DNA of 64,000 nt from Ferrimonas lipolytica (GCF_012295575.1 NZ_CP051180.1:2232001-2296000), one strand, 5' to 3'; counted from the stretch's first letter, positions 1-8,302 are shown. The notes: a model not told the origin generated them from the letters alone. Made by a program: numbers and translations.

Positions 1-377
1 CACTCGATTCACTCAAGGACGAAAAGGCTGCCAAAGCTTGGCTTATCACCATTTTACGGCGTGAGAACGCGCGCCGTTTTGAACGTAAACAGTTCGATTT
101 GTCTGATATAGAAGACCATCAGCTTGCAGATACCACCACCGCTGGGCCGGACCAAAATACCGAAAGCCATCTGCTCCAACAAAAGATGGCACAGTTGCAA
201 CCGGACTATCGTGAACCGTTGATCCTGCAAGTTCTGTATGGCTTTAGTGGTGAAGAGATCGCCACCATCTTAGAGTTAAATCGTAACACCGTAATGACCC
301 GCTTATTTCGAGCTCGTAATCAATTGCGAGAAGCGCTCGAAGTAGACCCGTTAGATGTTGGACACCGCAATGGATGA
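1..377 (+). CDS. ECF-type RNA polymerase sigma factor, C-terminal part (cut by window edge)
   Basis: The reading frame is open from base 3 without a credible start, so the gene begins outside the window. The visible residues start LDSLKDEKAAKAWLITILRR, the end of sigma region 2. Region 4 follows (LILQVLYGFSGEEIATILEL, then NRNTVMTRLFRARNQLRE), the helix-turn-helix that reads the -35 element of target promoters. This is the layout of a group 4 (ECF) sigma factor. The stop overlaps the start of the next gene, a DUF3379 protein, by 8 bases, so the two are probably co-translated as a sigma factor and its membrane partner. The stimulus and regulon cannot be read from the sequence. Confidence 0.88.
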   Translation, partial: LDSLKDEKAAKAWLITILRRENARRFERKQFDLSDIEDHQLADTTTAGPDQNTESHLLQQKMAQLQPDYREPLILQVLYGFSGEEIATILELNRNTVMTRLFRARNQLREALEVDPLDVGHRNG

Positions 378-1071
378 TTTAGAATTCCGCCGGCGCCTAT
401 TTGCCGAGCCCAATAGCCAAGATCCGCAACTGACAGCGGCAACCTCGCTGTCCGAACAACGCAGTCAGCTGCGCGATGAAGTACGCCAACTCGATAGCAA
501 GATCGTCGATGCGCTGAAAATCGATGTGCCAGAGGATCTCGCTGAACGCTTACTGCTGCGTCAAAATTTGACTGTGCATCAGCAATCCAAACGTCGGCAC
601 CGTTGGCAATTAGCAGCCGCCGCATCGGTTGCCTTTGTGGTAGGCATAACCTTTACCCTGATAAGCCAACGCCCTGACAACCTCGGTGCGCACGCCTTTG
701 CCCATGTTGATCACGAAAACGACTTCGTTGCCGAGCTTAATGAACACGTAAGCCTTGCTTCGCTAAACTACAAAATGAAGCCGTTAGGTGGCCAGCTGGC
801 AGCGCTTCCTGGTGATGTGGTTTATGCCAACTACTGCGACTTCCAAGGGGTTCGTAGCTTACACATTGTAATGGAAACACCACAGGGCCGAGTGACTCTG
901 TTTATGATCCCGGAAGAGGGTGGGATGAATTTGCCGAGCACGTTTACCAACGATAAATATAACGGCGTTGGTGTCGACAAACATAATCTTCACCTCGCGC
1001 TGGTCGGCAACAAGCAACAAGAGCTGAAGCCAGTACTGGATGAGTTAAGCCGCAATATGAATGCGATTTAA
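370..1071 (+). CDS. DUF3379-type membrane protein, putative anti-sigma factor
   Basis: The protein has 233 residues from the ATG at 370; a further in-frame ATG at 355 is less likely because 370 overlaps the sigma stop by only 8 bases. The N-terminus MDDLEFRRRLFAEPNSQDPQ resembles the start of DUF3379 proteins, which commonly sit behind ECF sigma factors in Shewanella-like genomes. Residues 1-75 are charged and probably cytoplasmic. One membrane helix follows (about 81-98) and a periplasmic domain of about 130 residues ends the protein. By position and topology it is likely the anti-sigma partner of the preceding gene; that role is inferred. A hairpin terminator follows at 1124. Confidence 0.75.
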   Translation: MDDLEFRRRLFAEPNSQDPQLTAATSLSEQRSQLRDEVRQLDSKIVDALKIDVPEDLAERLLLRQNLTVHQQSKRRHRWQLAAAASVAFVVGITFTLISQRPDNLGAHAFAHVDHENDFVAELNEHVSLASLNYKMKPLGGQLAALPGDVVYANYCDFQGVRSLHIVMETPQGRVTLFMIPEEGGMNLPSTFTNDKYNGVGVDKHNLHLALVGNKQQELKPVLDELSRNMNAI

Positions 1072-1123
1072 CCATTAACTCGGGAACAAAGCAGTGGCGC
1101 TGCTACCGCGACATAGCCACCAC

Positions 1124-1143
1124 AAGGCCTCTACTGAGGCCTT
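1124..1143 (+). terminator. Hairpin terminator after the DUF3379 gene
   Basis: Stem AAGGCCTC / GAGGCCTT with loop TACT, followed by TATTACT. It ends the sigma/DUF3379 operon. The MITE copy beginning at 1150 is inserted directly after it. Confidence 0.6.
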
Positions 1144-1507
1144 ATTACTGCTGTGTGCCAACTAAGTGCTGTTGTTGCTAATACTGTTAAAGCACCGGCT
1201 AGGCGAGTTTTGATACAAGGGCAAAGCACTACCGCCTGTAGGGGACGAATAAAGTTTCATACTGAACTCGACTGCACGCCCATCCAGCCGCTACCTAAAG
1301 TCTGTGTAGAAAATTAAAGTATCATACTCAACCATCGGTCATGCTCATTAGCACCTCAGTATTGAGTAATAAAGATGCATACTCGACCCGATGCTGCATG
1401 TTCGATGGTTATCTAGCCAAGGACCGGATCGTGCCCAAAGGGGACACTCGCCAAGTCCGGGGCAACGACAGCTTTGGCGCCAAAAGGGGTCATTCAGCAG
1501 ATGTAAC

Positions 1508-1530
1508 AAAGCCCGCGTAATGCGGGCTTT
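1508..1530. terminator. Terminator hairpin below the permease gene
   Basis: Perfect stem AAAGCCCGC / GCGGGCTTT with a 5-base loop; usable on both strands. It lies downstream of the minus-strand permease and the small tail reading frame. Confidence 0.7.
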
Positions 1531-1547
1531 GGAACTAGGCATCAGAT

Positions 1548-1787
1548 TTAGCCGCGACGACGGCGCAGACCAGCAATGGTCATCATGCTGAGCAGGTCGA
1601 ACAAGCTAAGGGAACCACTGTCGCTGTCCTTGCCTCCGCCGTCAGGGCCGTCAGGGCCGTCAGGCTTATTGATGTCGGAGTCGTCACCGGTAGCGTTATC
1701 ATCGTCACACCAGTCCACATTGCCGCAGGCGTTAGCACCGCACATGCGGCCAGCACATACGCTCAACGTCCGCGACGCCGTCGCCAA
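1548..1787 (-). pseudogene. Orphan GlyGly-CTERM-like protein tail
   Basis: About 79 codons, open in the same frame as the permease directly after its stop (TAA, CGG, GTA, TTG). The reading has a Cys-rich stretch (VCAGRMCGANACGNVDWC), a Gly/Pro/Asp linker (KPDGPDGPDGGG) and an end GSLSLFDLLSMMTIAGLRRRR. Short linker, hydrophobic helix and Arg cluster is the arrangement of GlyGly-CTERM sorting tails cleaved by rhombosortase. No secretion signal or catalytic domain precedes it, and only TTG (1787) or an internal ATG (1745) could start it. Most likely it is the remnant of a larger exported protein captured inside the mobile element; a real small protein is possible. Confidence 0.45.
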
Positions 1788-1793
1788 TACCCG

Positions 1794-2708
1794 TTAAGCC
1801 ACTAAGTTGTATAACAGTCCGGTTGAAATCGCCATGGTGAATACCACCAGCAGGAACACGGCAATCAACTTATTCTTGAACAGAGACTTCAACAAAATCA
1901 CCTCGGTCAGACTGGCACCGGCACTGCCGACGATCAGCGCAAGCAATGCGCCCATGCTCATGCCTTTGGCGATCAGCACTGAACTCAGTGGGATCAGCGA
2001 CTCAACCGTCAAGTAGAGCGGAATGCCAATAAACGCAGCCACAGGGATGGCGAACGAGTTGTGATCACCGGCGACGCGGGTGATGACTTCGGTTGGTACG
2101 AAGCCATAGACGAACGCACCGACGGCGACACCGATCATCAAGTAGGGAAAGGCTTTCTTAAAGTCATAGAAGGCGTTTTTGCCCACACGAATGAACAGGT
2201 TTTCTTTTGTCACAGCACTGCCACAGGTTCGGCTGCAAGTGACGCTTTCTTCACGGCCATCAAACACGGCGTCTTTGACCTGATCGGCAAAGCCAAACTT
2301 CTCTAATAGGTAGCCTGCGCTGACGGAAACACTTAGCGCAACCAAGAAGAACATCACTGAAGTGTTGAGGCCAAAGTTCAGGGTCAGCAGGCCGAACACC
2401 ACTGGGTTTAGCAACGGACTGGCGATCAAAAACGTCATGATGTTGCCAAACCGAACCTGCGATTTGAACAGGCTTTTTAAAAACGGGATGGTACTCGCGG
2501 AGCAAAATGGGGTAATGGCCGCAAGTAAGGCGGCAATGACGTAGCCCCGTTCGTTGCCCATCAACTTCTTCACTTTTTCGGGGGGTAAGAACTGCTGGAT
2601 CAACCCTACAAAGTAGCTAAAGAGAAAGAATAAGACGGTCAGTTGTGCGCCCAAATAGAAGGACATATAGGCTGCGTCTTTCAGCATGACAATAAATTCT
2701 GCGTTCAT
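1794..2708 (-). CDS. ArsP/YraQ-family permease
   Basis: 304-residue polytopic inner-membrane protein with about eight hydrophobic segments. The family motif AAITPFCSASTIPFLKSLF lies near residues 64-82; its conserved Cys region is characteristic of PF03773 permeases (ArsP, YraQ). ArsP members export trivalent organoarsenicals, while other members have unknown substrates, so the substrate is inferred only. It is transcribed divergently from an ArsR-type repressor with operator-like repeats between them, which supports a metalloid or toxic-compound efflux role. A central loop (about 145-175) contains extra Cys residues (TCSRTCG) that could bind metalloid. The gene lies wholly inside the TGT...ACA element. 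Confidence 0.82.
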   Translation of the reverse strand: MNAEFIVMLKDAAYMSFYLGAQLTVLFFLFSYFVGLIQQFLPPEKVKKLMGNERGYVIAALLAAITPFCSASTIPFLKSLFKSQVRFGNIMTFLIASPLLNPVVFGLLTLNFGLNTSVMFFLVALSVSVSAGYLLEKFGFADQVKDAVFDGREESVTCSRTCGSAVTKENLFIRVGKNAFYDFKKAFPYLMIGVAVGAFVYGFVPTEVITRVAGDHNSFAIPVAAFIGIPLYLTVESLIPLSSVLIAKGMSMGALLALIVGSAGASLTEVILLKSLFKNKLIAVFLLVVFTMAISTGLLYNLVA

Positions 2709-2758
2709 GGTCTACCACTTAATGCGTAAAAATAAGACGATTCGTTTAAGCTTCTATA

Positions 2759-2774
2759 TTTCATGAAACCTTGA
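2759..2774. promoter_or_regulatory. Operator-like repeat, permease-proximal
   Basis: TTTCATGAAACCTTGA, repeated with two changes at 2822-2837, inside the divergent permease/ArsR intergenic region. Likely a binding site of the ArsR-type repressor on the permease promoter side. Confidence 0.5.
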
Positions 2775-2821
2775 ATCAAAAGGTGGGTGAAGTCTATTCA
2801 CTCGAAACTGCCATGTCAACA

Positions 2822-2837
2822 ATTCATGAAATCTTGA
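2822..2837. promoter_or_regulatory. Operator-like repeat, regulator-proximal
   Basis: ATTCATGAAATCTTGA; second copy of the repeat at 2759. It lies about 17 bases upstream of a -10-like TAGAAT (2845-2850) serving the regulator, so bound repressor would cover the -35 region. Confidence 0.5.
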
Positions 2838-2884
2838 TTTGTGTTAGAATGCGGTAACTGCTTGTTTCAACCAGAGGCAAAATC

Positions 2885-3181
2885 GTGGATTCGGTACAAA
2901 GTGCGAAAGTATTAAAAGAGTTAGGTCACCCTGAGCGATTACGTGTTTTTCAGGTGTTGTCGGATGTGGGGTTGGAAGGCATTACCGTGGGTGAGCTGAG
3001 GGATCGGCTGGAGATCAAGGGATCGACCCTGTCGAATTATCTATCCAACTTGGTGGCTGTCGATTTGGTGATTCAAACCCGTGAGGGTAAGTCGATACGT
3101 TGCGTCGCCAACTATGACACCTTCGATGCGGTGTTTTGCTATATCCGCAGCAACTGCGGCAAGATGCCTGCCACCTACTGA
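2885..3181 (+). CDS. ArsR/SmtB-family repressor
   Basis: 98 residues from a GTG start preceded by AGAGG. This is a winged helix-turn-helix of the ArsR type: LGHPERLRVFQVLS leads into the recognition region ELRDRLEIKGSTLSNYLSNL and a wing ending in REGKSIRC. ArsR proteins are dimeric repressors released by metalloids or metals. Candidate ligands are Cys73, Cys85 and Cys91 near the C-terminus; the classic ELCVCDL motif is absent. It is divergent from the ArsP-type permease and lies inside the mobile element, so the pair forms a self-contained inducible efflux cassette. The inducer is unknown. Confidence 0.82.
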   Translation: MDSVQSAKVLKELGHPERLRVFQVLSDVGLEGITVGELRDRLEIKGSTLSNYLSNLVAVDLVIQTREGKSIRCVANYDTFDAVFCYIRSNCGKMPATY

Positions 3182-3638
3182 AGGGCGAACGGTTTCTAAG
3201 GCTCAGCAAGGCTTCAAGGGATCGGAGAAATAGAAATGGCCAATGACCGCTCTATGGCGATAGCAGATATTTAAGGCCGAGGCATTAGTGACCGATATTG
3301 GCCGACAACTGCCTGTGAGTCCCGGTCGGCCCCCTGATGCTTGCTGCATCAAAGTGGACTGAGTATGAATCTTTAATACTCAGTATGAGACTTTATTCCT
3401 CTCCTACACCGCCGTTGATCTTCCGCCGCATTGGAGCAGTTCAGCAAAGCGTTTGGGACTTCGACCTAAGGCAAGGGGGATTCATAAGGGGGCGACGCTC
3501 CCCCCCTAATGCATACAATAATGTGCCGTCGCCACCGCGACATAGCCCCCTAAAAGCACCGAAATCGGTGAAGCCAAAGGCTTGATATAAACCTCAACAG
3601 CTAACTACGACACAGCCCTTATTACTGCTGTGGCAACG

Positions 3639-4121
3639 TCATTGATGCGTAACTTGTACCGATGAGCAGCGGAGCTCCATATCTTGATGCATCACCCCGC
3701 CATCATCGTAAGGCGTTGAGGTTACCTCAAATCCAAACTGACCATAATATTGCTCTAATGCTACCTGAGCGGAGATCTTAATCTTTGCACTAGGGTTCAG
3801 CTTTTGGCCATGCTTCAACCCCTCTTGAATTAAAGCTCGCCCCAATGAACCACCGCGAGCCGCAGGCGCCAGTACGATCCGGCCCAATTTAATCAGTTGC
3901 TCGTCTGGCTGTAGCAAACGCAAATAACCCACTAATTGGCCCTGCTGTTCAACCAGCAGATGCAGTGCTTGCTGATCTTCGCCATCAACGTCGACATACA
4001 GGCTGTTTTGCTCAATTTGAAACACTTGCTCACGCAGTTGCAGTACTGCGTATAGCTGTTGTGTGGTTAGTTGTTCGAACGACATCCACGTCCAAGTCAC
4101 ATCTTGTTGTATACTGGTCAC
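3639..4121 (-). CDS. elaA: ElaA-like GNAT N-acetyltransferase
   Basis: 160 residues. The GTG at 4121 is preferred because AAAGGA lies 7 bases upstream of it; the longer frame from 4157 has no ribosome site. The protein shows the GNAT fold: FEQLTTQQLYAVLQLREQVF near the start, then VDGEDQQALHLLV and LGRIVLAPAARGGSLGRALI. The last holds the acetyl-CoA pyrophosphate-binding R-x-x-G-x-G/A loop. The C-terminal part YYGQFGFEVTSTPYDDGGVMH matches the ElaA family end (QFGF..V...Y.EDG..H). The acceptor substrate is unknown. The stop is 22 bases beyond the MITE target duplication. Name given by similarity of pattern, not by search. Confidence 0.8.
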   Translation of the reverse strand: MTSIQQDVTWTWMSFEQLTTQQLYAVLQLREQVFQIEQNSLYVDVDGEDQQALHLLVEQQGQLVGYLRLLQPDEQLIKLGRIVLAPAARGGSLGRALIQEGLKHGQKLNPSAKIKISAQVALEQYYGQFGFEVTSTPYDDGGVMHQDMELRCSSVQVTHQ

Positions 4122-4242
4122 AATTTTTCCTTTCGTGGGTCTTACCACCAAGTGCATGCAACTATCGCATGGATTGGTTATGGCGATCGGATAGCGATTA
4201 ATATCGACTAAAATTTATCACTACTAACTAGAAGAACTAACG

Positions 4243-5682
4243 ATGCCTGTTTCTACTACCATCACTTTCTTCGCCTATCTCATCATGTTGTTGGTGATAG
4301 GCACGGTGGCATACAAAGCTACCACTACCTCTTCAGACTACATCCTCGGTGGTCGAAAAATGGGGCCAGCCGTTACCGCTTTGTCTGTCGGTGCCTCAGA
4401 TATGTCTGGTTGGCTACTGCTTGGGCTTCCCGGCGCAATCTACATATCTGGATTAAGCGAAGTGTGGATCGGTATCGGTCTGGTTATCGGTGCCTGGCTC
4501 AATTGGTTCTTGGTCGCTAAACGACTGCGGATCTATACCGAATTCACCAATGATTCACTCACCTTACCGGACTTCCTCGAGCGTCGTTTTGCCGATAATG
4601 GCATTTTACGCTTGGTTGCAGCCAGCACTACCTTACTGTTCTTCACCTTCTATACGTCATCGGGCATGGTCGGGGGCGCCATTTTGTTTGAGCAAGTGTT
4701 CTCGCTAGATTACCAAACCGCACTATTAGTGGGCTCAGCAATTATTGTTTCGTACACCTTTGTGGGTGGTTTCTTTGCGGTAAGTTGGACTGACTTCTTC
4801 CAAGGGATCCTAATGTTAATCGCCTTGCTAATGGTGCCAGCTGTGGTGTTCTTTGGTGACGGCAACAACGCCATCGATGCACTCGATCCAGCTATGCTTG
4901 AAATCCTGCCAGAGAGCCTCACCACCATGACGATTATCTCGCTGATGGCATGGGGTTTAGGCTACTTTGGCCAACCCCACATCTTATCTCGCTTTATGGC
5001 CATCGGCTCAACCAAGGATCTACCGGTATCACGTCGCATCGCGATGAGTTGGATGGTGCTTTCCCTTATTGGTGCGCTAGCTACAGGCTTAGCCGGCGCG
5101 GTGATGTTCGCCGATGCACCGTTAGCCAACAAAGAAACCGTCTTTATTGAGTTGTCTAAGGTGCTATTTAACCCTTGGATTGCCGGTGTACTGATTGCGG
5201 CAATTCTCTCCGCCATTATGAGCACCATCGACTCACAATTGTTAGTTTGCTCCTCCGTGGTTACGGAAGACTTCTACCGCAAATGGATCAAACCAAGCGC
5301 GACCGAACGTGAACGCATAATGGTCGGCCGTTTAACTGTTTTAGGGGTTGCGGTATTGGCAACCGTCATTGCCCTAAACCCAGAATCAAGTGTGTTATCT
5401 CTAGTGAGCTACGCGTGGGCTGGTTTTGGCGCGGCCTTCGGTCCAGTGATCTTGTTGTCACTATACTGGCACTCTTACAGTCGCTTTGGTGCGATTGCGA
5501 CGATTCTCGTTGGTGCTGTAACGGTGTTGATCTGGAAGCCTCTCGAAGGGGGAGTTTTCGATCTTTACGAGCTGTTGCCAGGATTCATCTTTGCATCACT
5601 GGCCGGAATAATTGTCAGCCTAATTAAGCCAGCGGAGCAAACAGTTAGAGCAAAACATGCGCAGTTTGAGCAACAGCTCTAG
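4243..5682 (+). CDS. putP: Sodium/proline symporter
   Basis: 479 residues, about 13 membrane helices, solute:sodium symporter family. The PutP signature near residues 34-56 (SDYILGGRKMGPAVTALSVG, then ASDMSGW) includes the Ser/Asp region involved in Na+ and proline binding. RLRIYTEFTNDSLTLPDFLERRF and FGQPHILSRFMAI are also typical. Length fits the family (about 480-500). It imports proline with Na+ across the inner membrane. No putA lies beside it. A perfect long palindromic terminator follows at 5691. Confidence 0.93.
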   Translation: MPVSTTITFFAYLIMLLVIGTVAYKATTTSSDYILGGRKMGPAVTALSVGASDMSGWLLLGLPGAIYISGLSEVWIGIGLVIGAWLNWFLVAKRLRIYTEFTNDSLTLPDFLERRFADNGILRLVAASTTLLFFTFYTSSGMVGGAILFEQVFSLDYQTALLVGSAIIVSYTFVGGFFAVSWTDFFQGILMLIALLMVPAVVFFGDGNNAIDALDPAMLEILPESLTTMTIISLMAWGLGYFGQPHILSRFMAIGSTKDLPVSRRIAMSWMVLSLIGALATGLAGAVMFADAPLANKETVFIELSKVLFNPWIAGVLIAAILSAIMSTIDSQLLVCSSVVTEDFYRKWIKPSATERERIMVGRLTVLGVAVLATVIALNPESSVLSLVSYAWAGFGAAFGPVILLSLYWHSYSRFGAIATILVGAVTVLIWKPLEGGVFDLYELLPGFIFASLAGIIVSLIKPAEQTVRAKHAQFEQQL

Positions 5683-5690
5683 ATGGACGA

Positions 5691-5727
5691 TTAACAAATG
5701 AGGCGCAATTGCGCTTCATTTTGTTAA
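5691..5727. terminator. Terminator after putP
   Basis: Long inverted repeat centred on GGCGCAATTGCGCT with outer arms TTAACAAATGA / TCATTTTGTTAA, giving a T-rich tail. Confidence 0.8.
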
Positions 5728-5892
5728 TGGCAATTAACACCTTAAACACCAATAACTTACATCAAAAAGAAAAAGCTTGACCAACGTCTCGTTTACCTCT
5801 AATTATCATCTGGTCGGATATGTACCAAGACAGCTCAGCCTTAACATTTTCAACCAATAACAACAGCCCTGTTTAAGCTGTAATAGAGACTG

Positions 5893-7233
5893 ATGATGAA
5901 AAAAATGACTAAAATTGCTACTGCTTGCGCATTAGCACTGATGAGCAGCCAATCTTTTGCTGCTGGCTTTTTATTAAACGAGACTTCTGCTTCTGGCCTA
6001 GGCCGTGCGTTTGCCGGTGAAGGTGCTGCCGCTGACGATGCCGCTGTTTTGGCGCGTAACCCAGCCGCGATGGCGTTATTTGATACTGCTGCTCTATCCA
6101 TCGCTGGCACCTACATCGATCCGGGCGTAGACATGAACGGTGTCACCAACCCGTTCGGCGATCCTAACAATCTAGATATCGATGGCGCTGCACCAGAAGC
6201 ATTCATTCCTGCCGCTTACTACATCCGCCCGCTGAACGATAAAGTTGCGGTTGGCTTTGCCGCCTTTACCAACTTTGGTTTGGGTACTGATTTTGATGAT
6301 GACCATGGCGCAGGTCCGATTGCCGGCAAAACCGACATGATCACCATGAACTTCAACGCCAGTGTATCCTACCGCATCAACGACAACTGGAGCGTAGGTG
6401 CCGGTGCCAACGTAGTATACGGCGATGCCGAATTCGAACGCTTTTTAGGTGATACTGCCGACTTTATCAACAGTCAATTGCCTGTTCCATTTGGTCTAGA
6501 AAACACCGACGTTGCCGCGTCAATGAAAGGCGATGGTTTCGGTTACGGTTACAACATCGGCGTGATGTATGAAGTAAACGATCGCCATCGTTTCGCATTA
6601 ACCTACCGCTCCGATATCACCTTAGAGCTTGAGGGTGACTATTACAGCGATCTTCCATCTGGCGCTGGTTTGAACGGCACTAGTGGCGAAAAGATTGATG
6701 GTTACCTCGATCTTGAACTGCCTGCCATCGCTGAATTCTCTGGCTACCATGAGATCACTGATCAGGTAACCCTGCACACTACCGTAATGTGGACCAACTG
6801 GTCTGTATTTGAAGATATTGACGGTCGAGCTGACGGCGATAGCACCTTAACCGGCGGCTTATGTGGCCTTAATCCAGTGGGTTGTGAAGTCAGTGATGGT
6901 GACTCACTGCTACTTAAAGAAGAAAACTTTGAAGATGCGTGGCGCTTCGGCTTAGGTATGACTTACAAAGTAAGCTCTGAAGTTGCTTTGCGTGCCGGTA
7001 TCGCTTACGACGAGACCCCAGTGCCAGAAAACCATCGTTCAATCTCGATCCCAGACTCAGACCGTATTTGGTACTCTATTGGTGCTAACTACCGCATGAG
7101 CGATCAATCTAGCATCGACTTCGCATTCTCCTTCATCGACGGTGAAGAAGTTGAAGTAAATGAATCTGGCTTCGTGCTGGAGTCAGAAGGCAATGCTATC
7201 TTGGTTGCAGCACAGTACAACTACGCATTCTAA
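5893..7233 (+). CDS. fadL: FadL-family outer-membrane transport protein
   Basis: 446 residues. An N-terminal signal peptide (KKMTKIATACALALMSSQS, cleavage after FAA) precedes a mature start GFLLNETSASGLGRAFAGEG. The motif ARNPAAMALF near residues 54-63 is the NPA hallmark of FadL. The rest is alternating beta-strand sequence ending in a C-terminal aromatic residue (QYNYAF), as expected of a 14-strand barrel. The family imports long-chain fatty acids or other hydrophobic compounds through a lateral gate. Two ATGs (5893, 5896) are possible starts. A terminator follows immediately. Confidence 0.9.
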   Translation: MMKKMTKIATACALALMSSQSFAAGFLLNETSASGLGRAFAGEGAAADDAAVLARNPAAMALFDTAALSIAGTYIDPGVDMNGVTNPFGDPNNLDIDGAAPEAFIPAAYYIRPLNDKVAVGFAAFTNFGLGTDFDDDHGAGPIAGKTDMITMNFNASVSYRINDNWSVGAGANVVYGDAEFERFLGDTADFINSQLPVPFGLENTDVAASMKGDGFGYGYNIGVMYEVNDRHRFALTYRSDITLELEGDYYSDLPSGAGLNGTSGEKIDGYLDLELPAIAEFSGYHEITDQVTLHTTVMWTNWSVFEDIDGRADGDSTLTGGLCGLNPVGCEVSDGDSLLLKEENFEDAWRFGLGMTYKVSSEVALRAGIAYDETPVPENHRSISIPDSDRIWYSIGANYRMSDQSSIDFAFSFIDGEEVEVNESGFVLESEGNAILVAAQYNYAF

Positions 7234-7250
7234 GCGTATCTAGTGGCAAC

Positions 7251-7279
7251 AAAAAGGAGACCATAGGGTCTCCTTTTTT
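7251..7279 (+). terminator. Terminator after fadL
   Basis: Stem GGAGACC / GGTCTCC preceded by A-run and followed by TTTTTT. Confidence 0.88.
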
Positions 7280-7503
7280 GCGTTTAGCCAGCGCTAGCGT
7301 TCAATTAAAGCGCTGCTAAGATCACAATATCCAATCACTATTAATCGCCTTCGACCATTATCTCGCTATGATGTGGCAGCTTTAGTTAATCACGGTGGCT
7401 GGTTAGCAACGCTCCGGCTACCCTATGGAAAAGCTCATTAGAAATTGAACCAACCTGATTAGCACCCGCCTAAACAGAAGGCCCCCCTATTCAAGGATTG
7501 AAA

Positions 7504-7848
7504 ATGAAAAATTGGTTAATTGTGGCCTTCGCCACCTTGTTGTCGTTTTCAGCACTCGCTAGCGAACGTGCTACCGAAGCTTGGTCATTGATCAACGACG
7601 GAGCTGTACTTATCGATGTGCGCACCACTGATGAATTTCTGGCGGGACACATCCCCAACGCTCATCATCTCGAGTACAACACCATATCGACAACCATCGG
7701 TAAGCTTCATATTCCAGTAAGCAAACCAATCGTAGTTTACTGCCGCAGCGGTAATCGCAGTGGCATTGCTGAAAAAACGCTACTGAAAATGGGTTATACG
7801 GTACACAATGCCGGTGGCCTTAATGAGCTACTCGCTACCCGCAAATAA
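7504..7848 (+). CDS. Exported single-domain rhodanese (PspE/GlpE-like)
   Basis: 114 residues from the ATG at 7504 (AAGG 7 bases upstream; an in-frame TTG at 7498 is not favoured). A signal peptide (MKNWLIVAFATLLSFSALA) directs it to the periplasm. One rhodanese domain follows: VLIDVRTTDEFLAGHIPNAH, then the active-site loop VVYCRSGNRSG with the sulfur-accepting Cys. The function is periplasmic sulfur transfer or persulfide carriage. Its stop codon lies inside the 9-bp target duplication of a MITE, so whatever terminator followed has been displaced by that insertion. Confidence 0.88.
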   Translation: MKNWLIVAFATLLSFSALASERATEAWSLINDGAVLIDVRTTDEFLAGHIPNAHHLEYNTISTTIGKLHIPVSKPIVVYCRSGNRSGIAEKTLLKMGYTVHNAGGLNELLATRK

Positions 7849-7850
7849 AA

Positions 7851-8071
7851 GGCTGTGTCGTAATTAGCTGTTGAAGTTTATCTTTAGCCTTAGGGGGAGC
7901 TTCGCCCCCCTTTGGAATCCCCCTTGCCTTAGGTCGCAGTCCAAAACGCTTCGCTGAACTGCTCCAATGCGGCAGAAGGTCAACGACGGCAGTGCTTTAC
8001 CCTTGTATCAACACTCGCCTAGCCGGTGCTTTAACAGCCTTGAAAAGAACAACACTTAATTGGTACACAGC
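7851..8071 (-). mobile_element. MITE family 1, copy 2 (internally deleted)
   Basis: Reverse-complement copy of the repeat seen at 56882-57172, about 221 bp. Ends are GGCTGTGTCG and GGTACACAGC, flanked by the 9-bp duplication CAAATAAAA (7842-7850 and 8072-8080). A block of about 70 bp near the right end of the consensus is missing. The left duplication includes the stop codon of the rhodanese gene. Confidence 0.85.
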
Positions 8072-8080
8072 CAAATAAAA

Positions 8081-8302
8081 TCGCTTCATAAAAATGGGTT
8101 GTTGTTCTCATTTATATGAAACGAATGTTGGCGGTGCAAAAATGAAAAAGGTAAAGCACCGCCGGTGGGTTAAGGCGCGAGAGTAAAGACTCAACATGTT
8201 TAGCCACCGTCACCACTGTGATATCGACGCCAACACCACTCTTACTATTAAGGTCGAAAGCTTAACAGTAACTTCAACAGTGAGTTGCGCCCCAAGGCCT
8301 CA
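8081..8302. other. Intergenic, no gene seen
   Basis: No reading frame with coding character and no clear promoter. It separates the MITE from the heptamer repeat at the end of the patatin gene. Confidence 0.5.

Larger units (their letters stand above)
1237..3408. mobile_element. Transposase-less TGT...ACA element (Tn7/Tn5053-like ends) carrying an ArsP/ArsR cassette
   Basis: Inverted 27-bp ends lie at 1237-1263 and 3382-3408. They start TGTAGG, share AATAAAGTYTCATACT, and are identical at 24 of 27 positions. The flanks carry the 5-bp duplication CCGCC (1232-1236 and 3409-3413), and removing the element restores a normal MITE copy. Copies of the end motif lie inside the left end (1311-1328 and 1366-1383) and one abuts the right end (3362-3379). 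TGT/ACA ends, 5-bp duplication and subterminal repeats of the terminal motif are the known pattern of Tn7-type and Tn5053/Tn402-type elements. No transposase gene is present, so this is a derivative mobilised in trans or a decayed one. Confidence 0.8.
1150..3616 (+). mobile_element. MITE family 1, copy 1, split by a 2.17-kb insertion
   Basis: Bases 1150-1236 match the left part and 3414-3616 the right part of the repeat found intact at 56882-57172. Joined together they make 290 bp against 291 bp for that intact copy. The ends are GCTGTGTGCC on the left and CGACACAGC on the right, which are inverted. The 10-bp CCTTATTACT lies at 1140-1149 and again at 3617-3626, a target-site duplication. The interruption at 1237-3408 is a separate element. 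No transposase is encoded. Confidence 0.85.

Noticed and set aside
3337-3585. Open frame ending PPNAYNNVPSPPRHSPLKAP, with near-identical frames at 56899 and similar ones in other copies
   Set aside because: It runs through the MITE; the similarity is that of the DNA repeat, and the frames lack ribosome sites.
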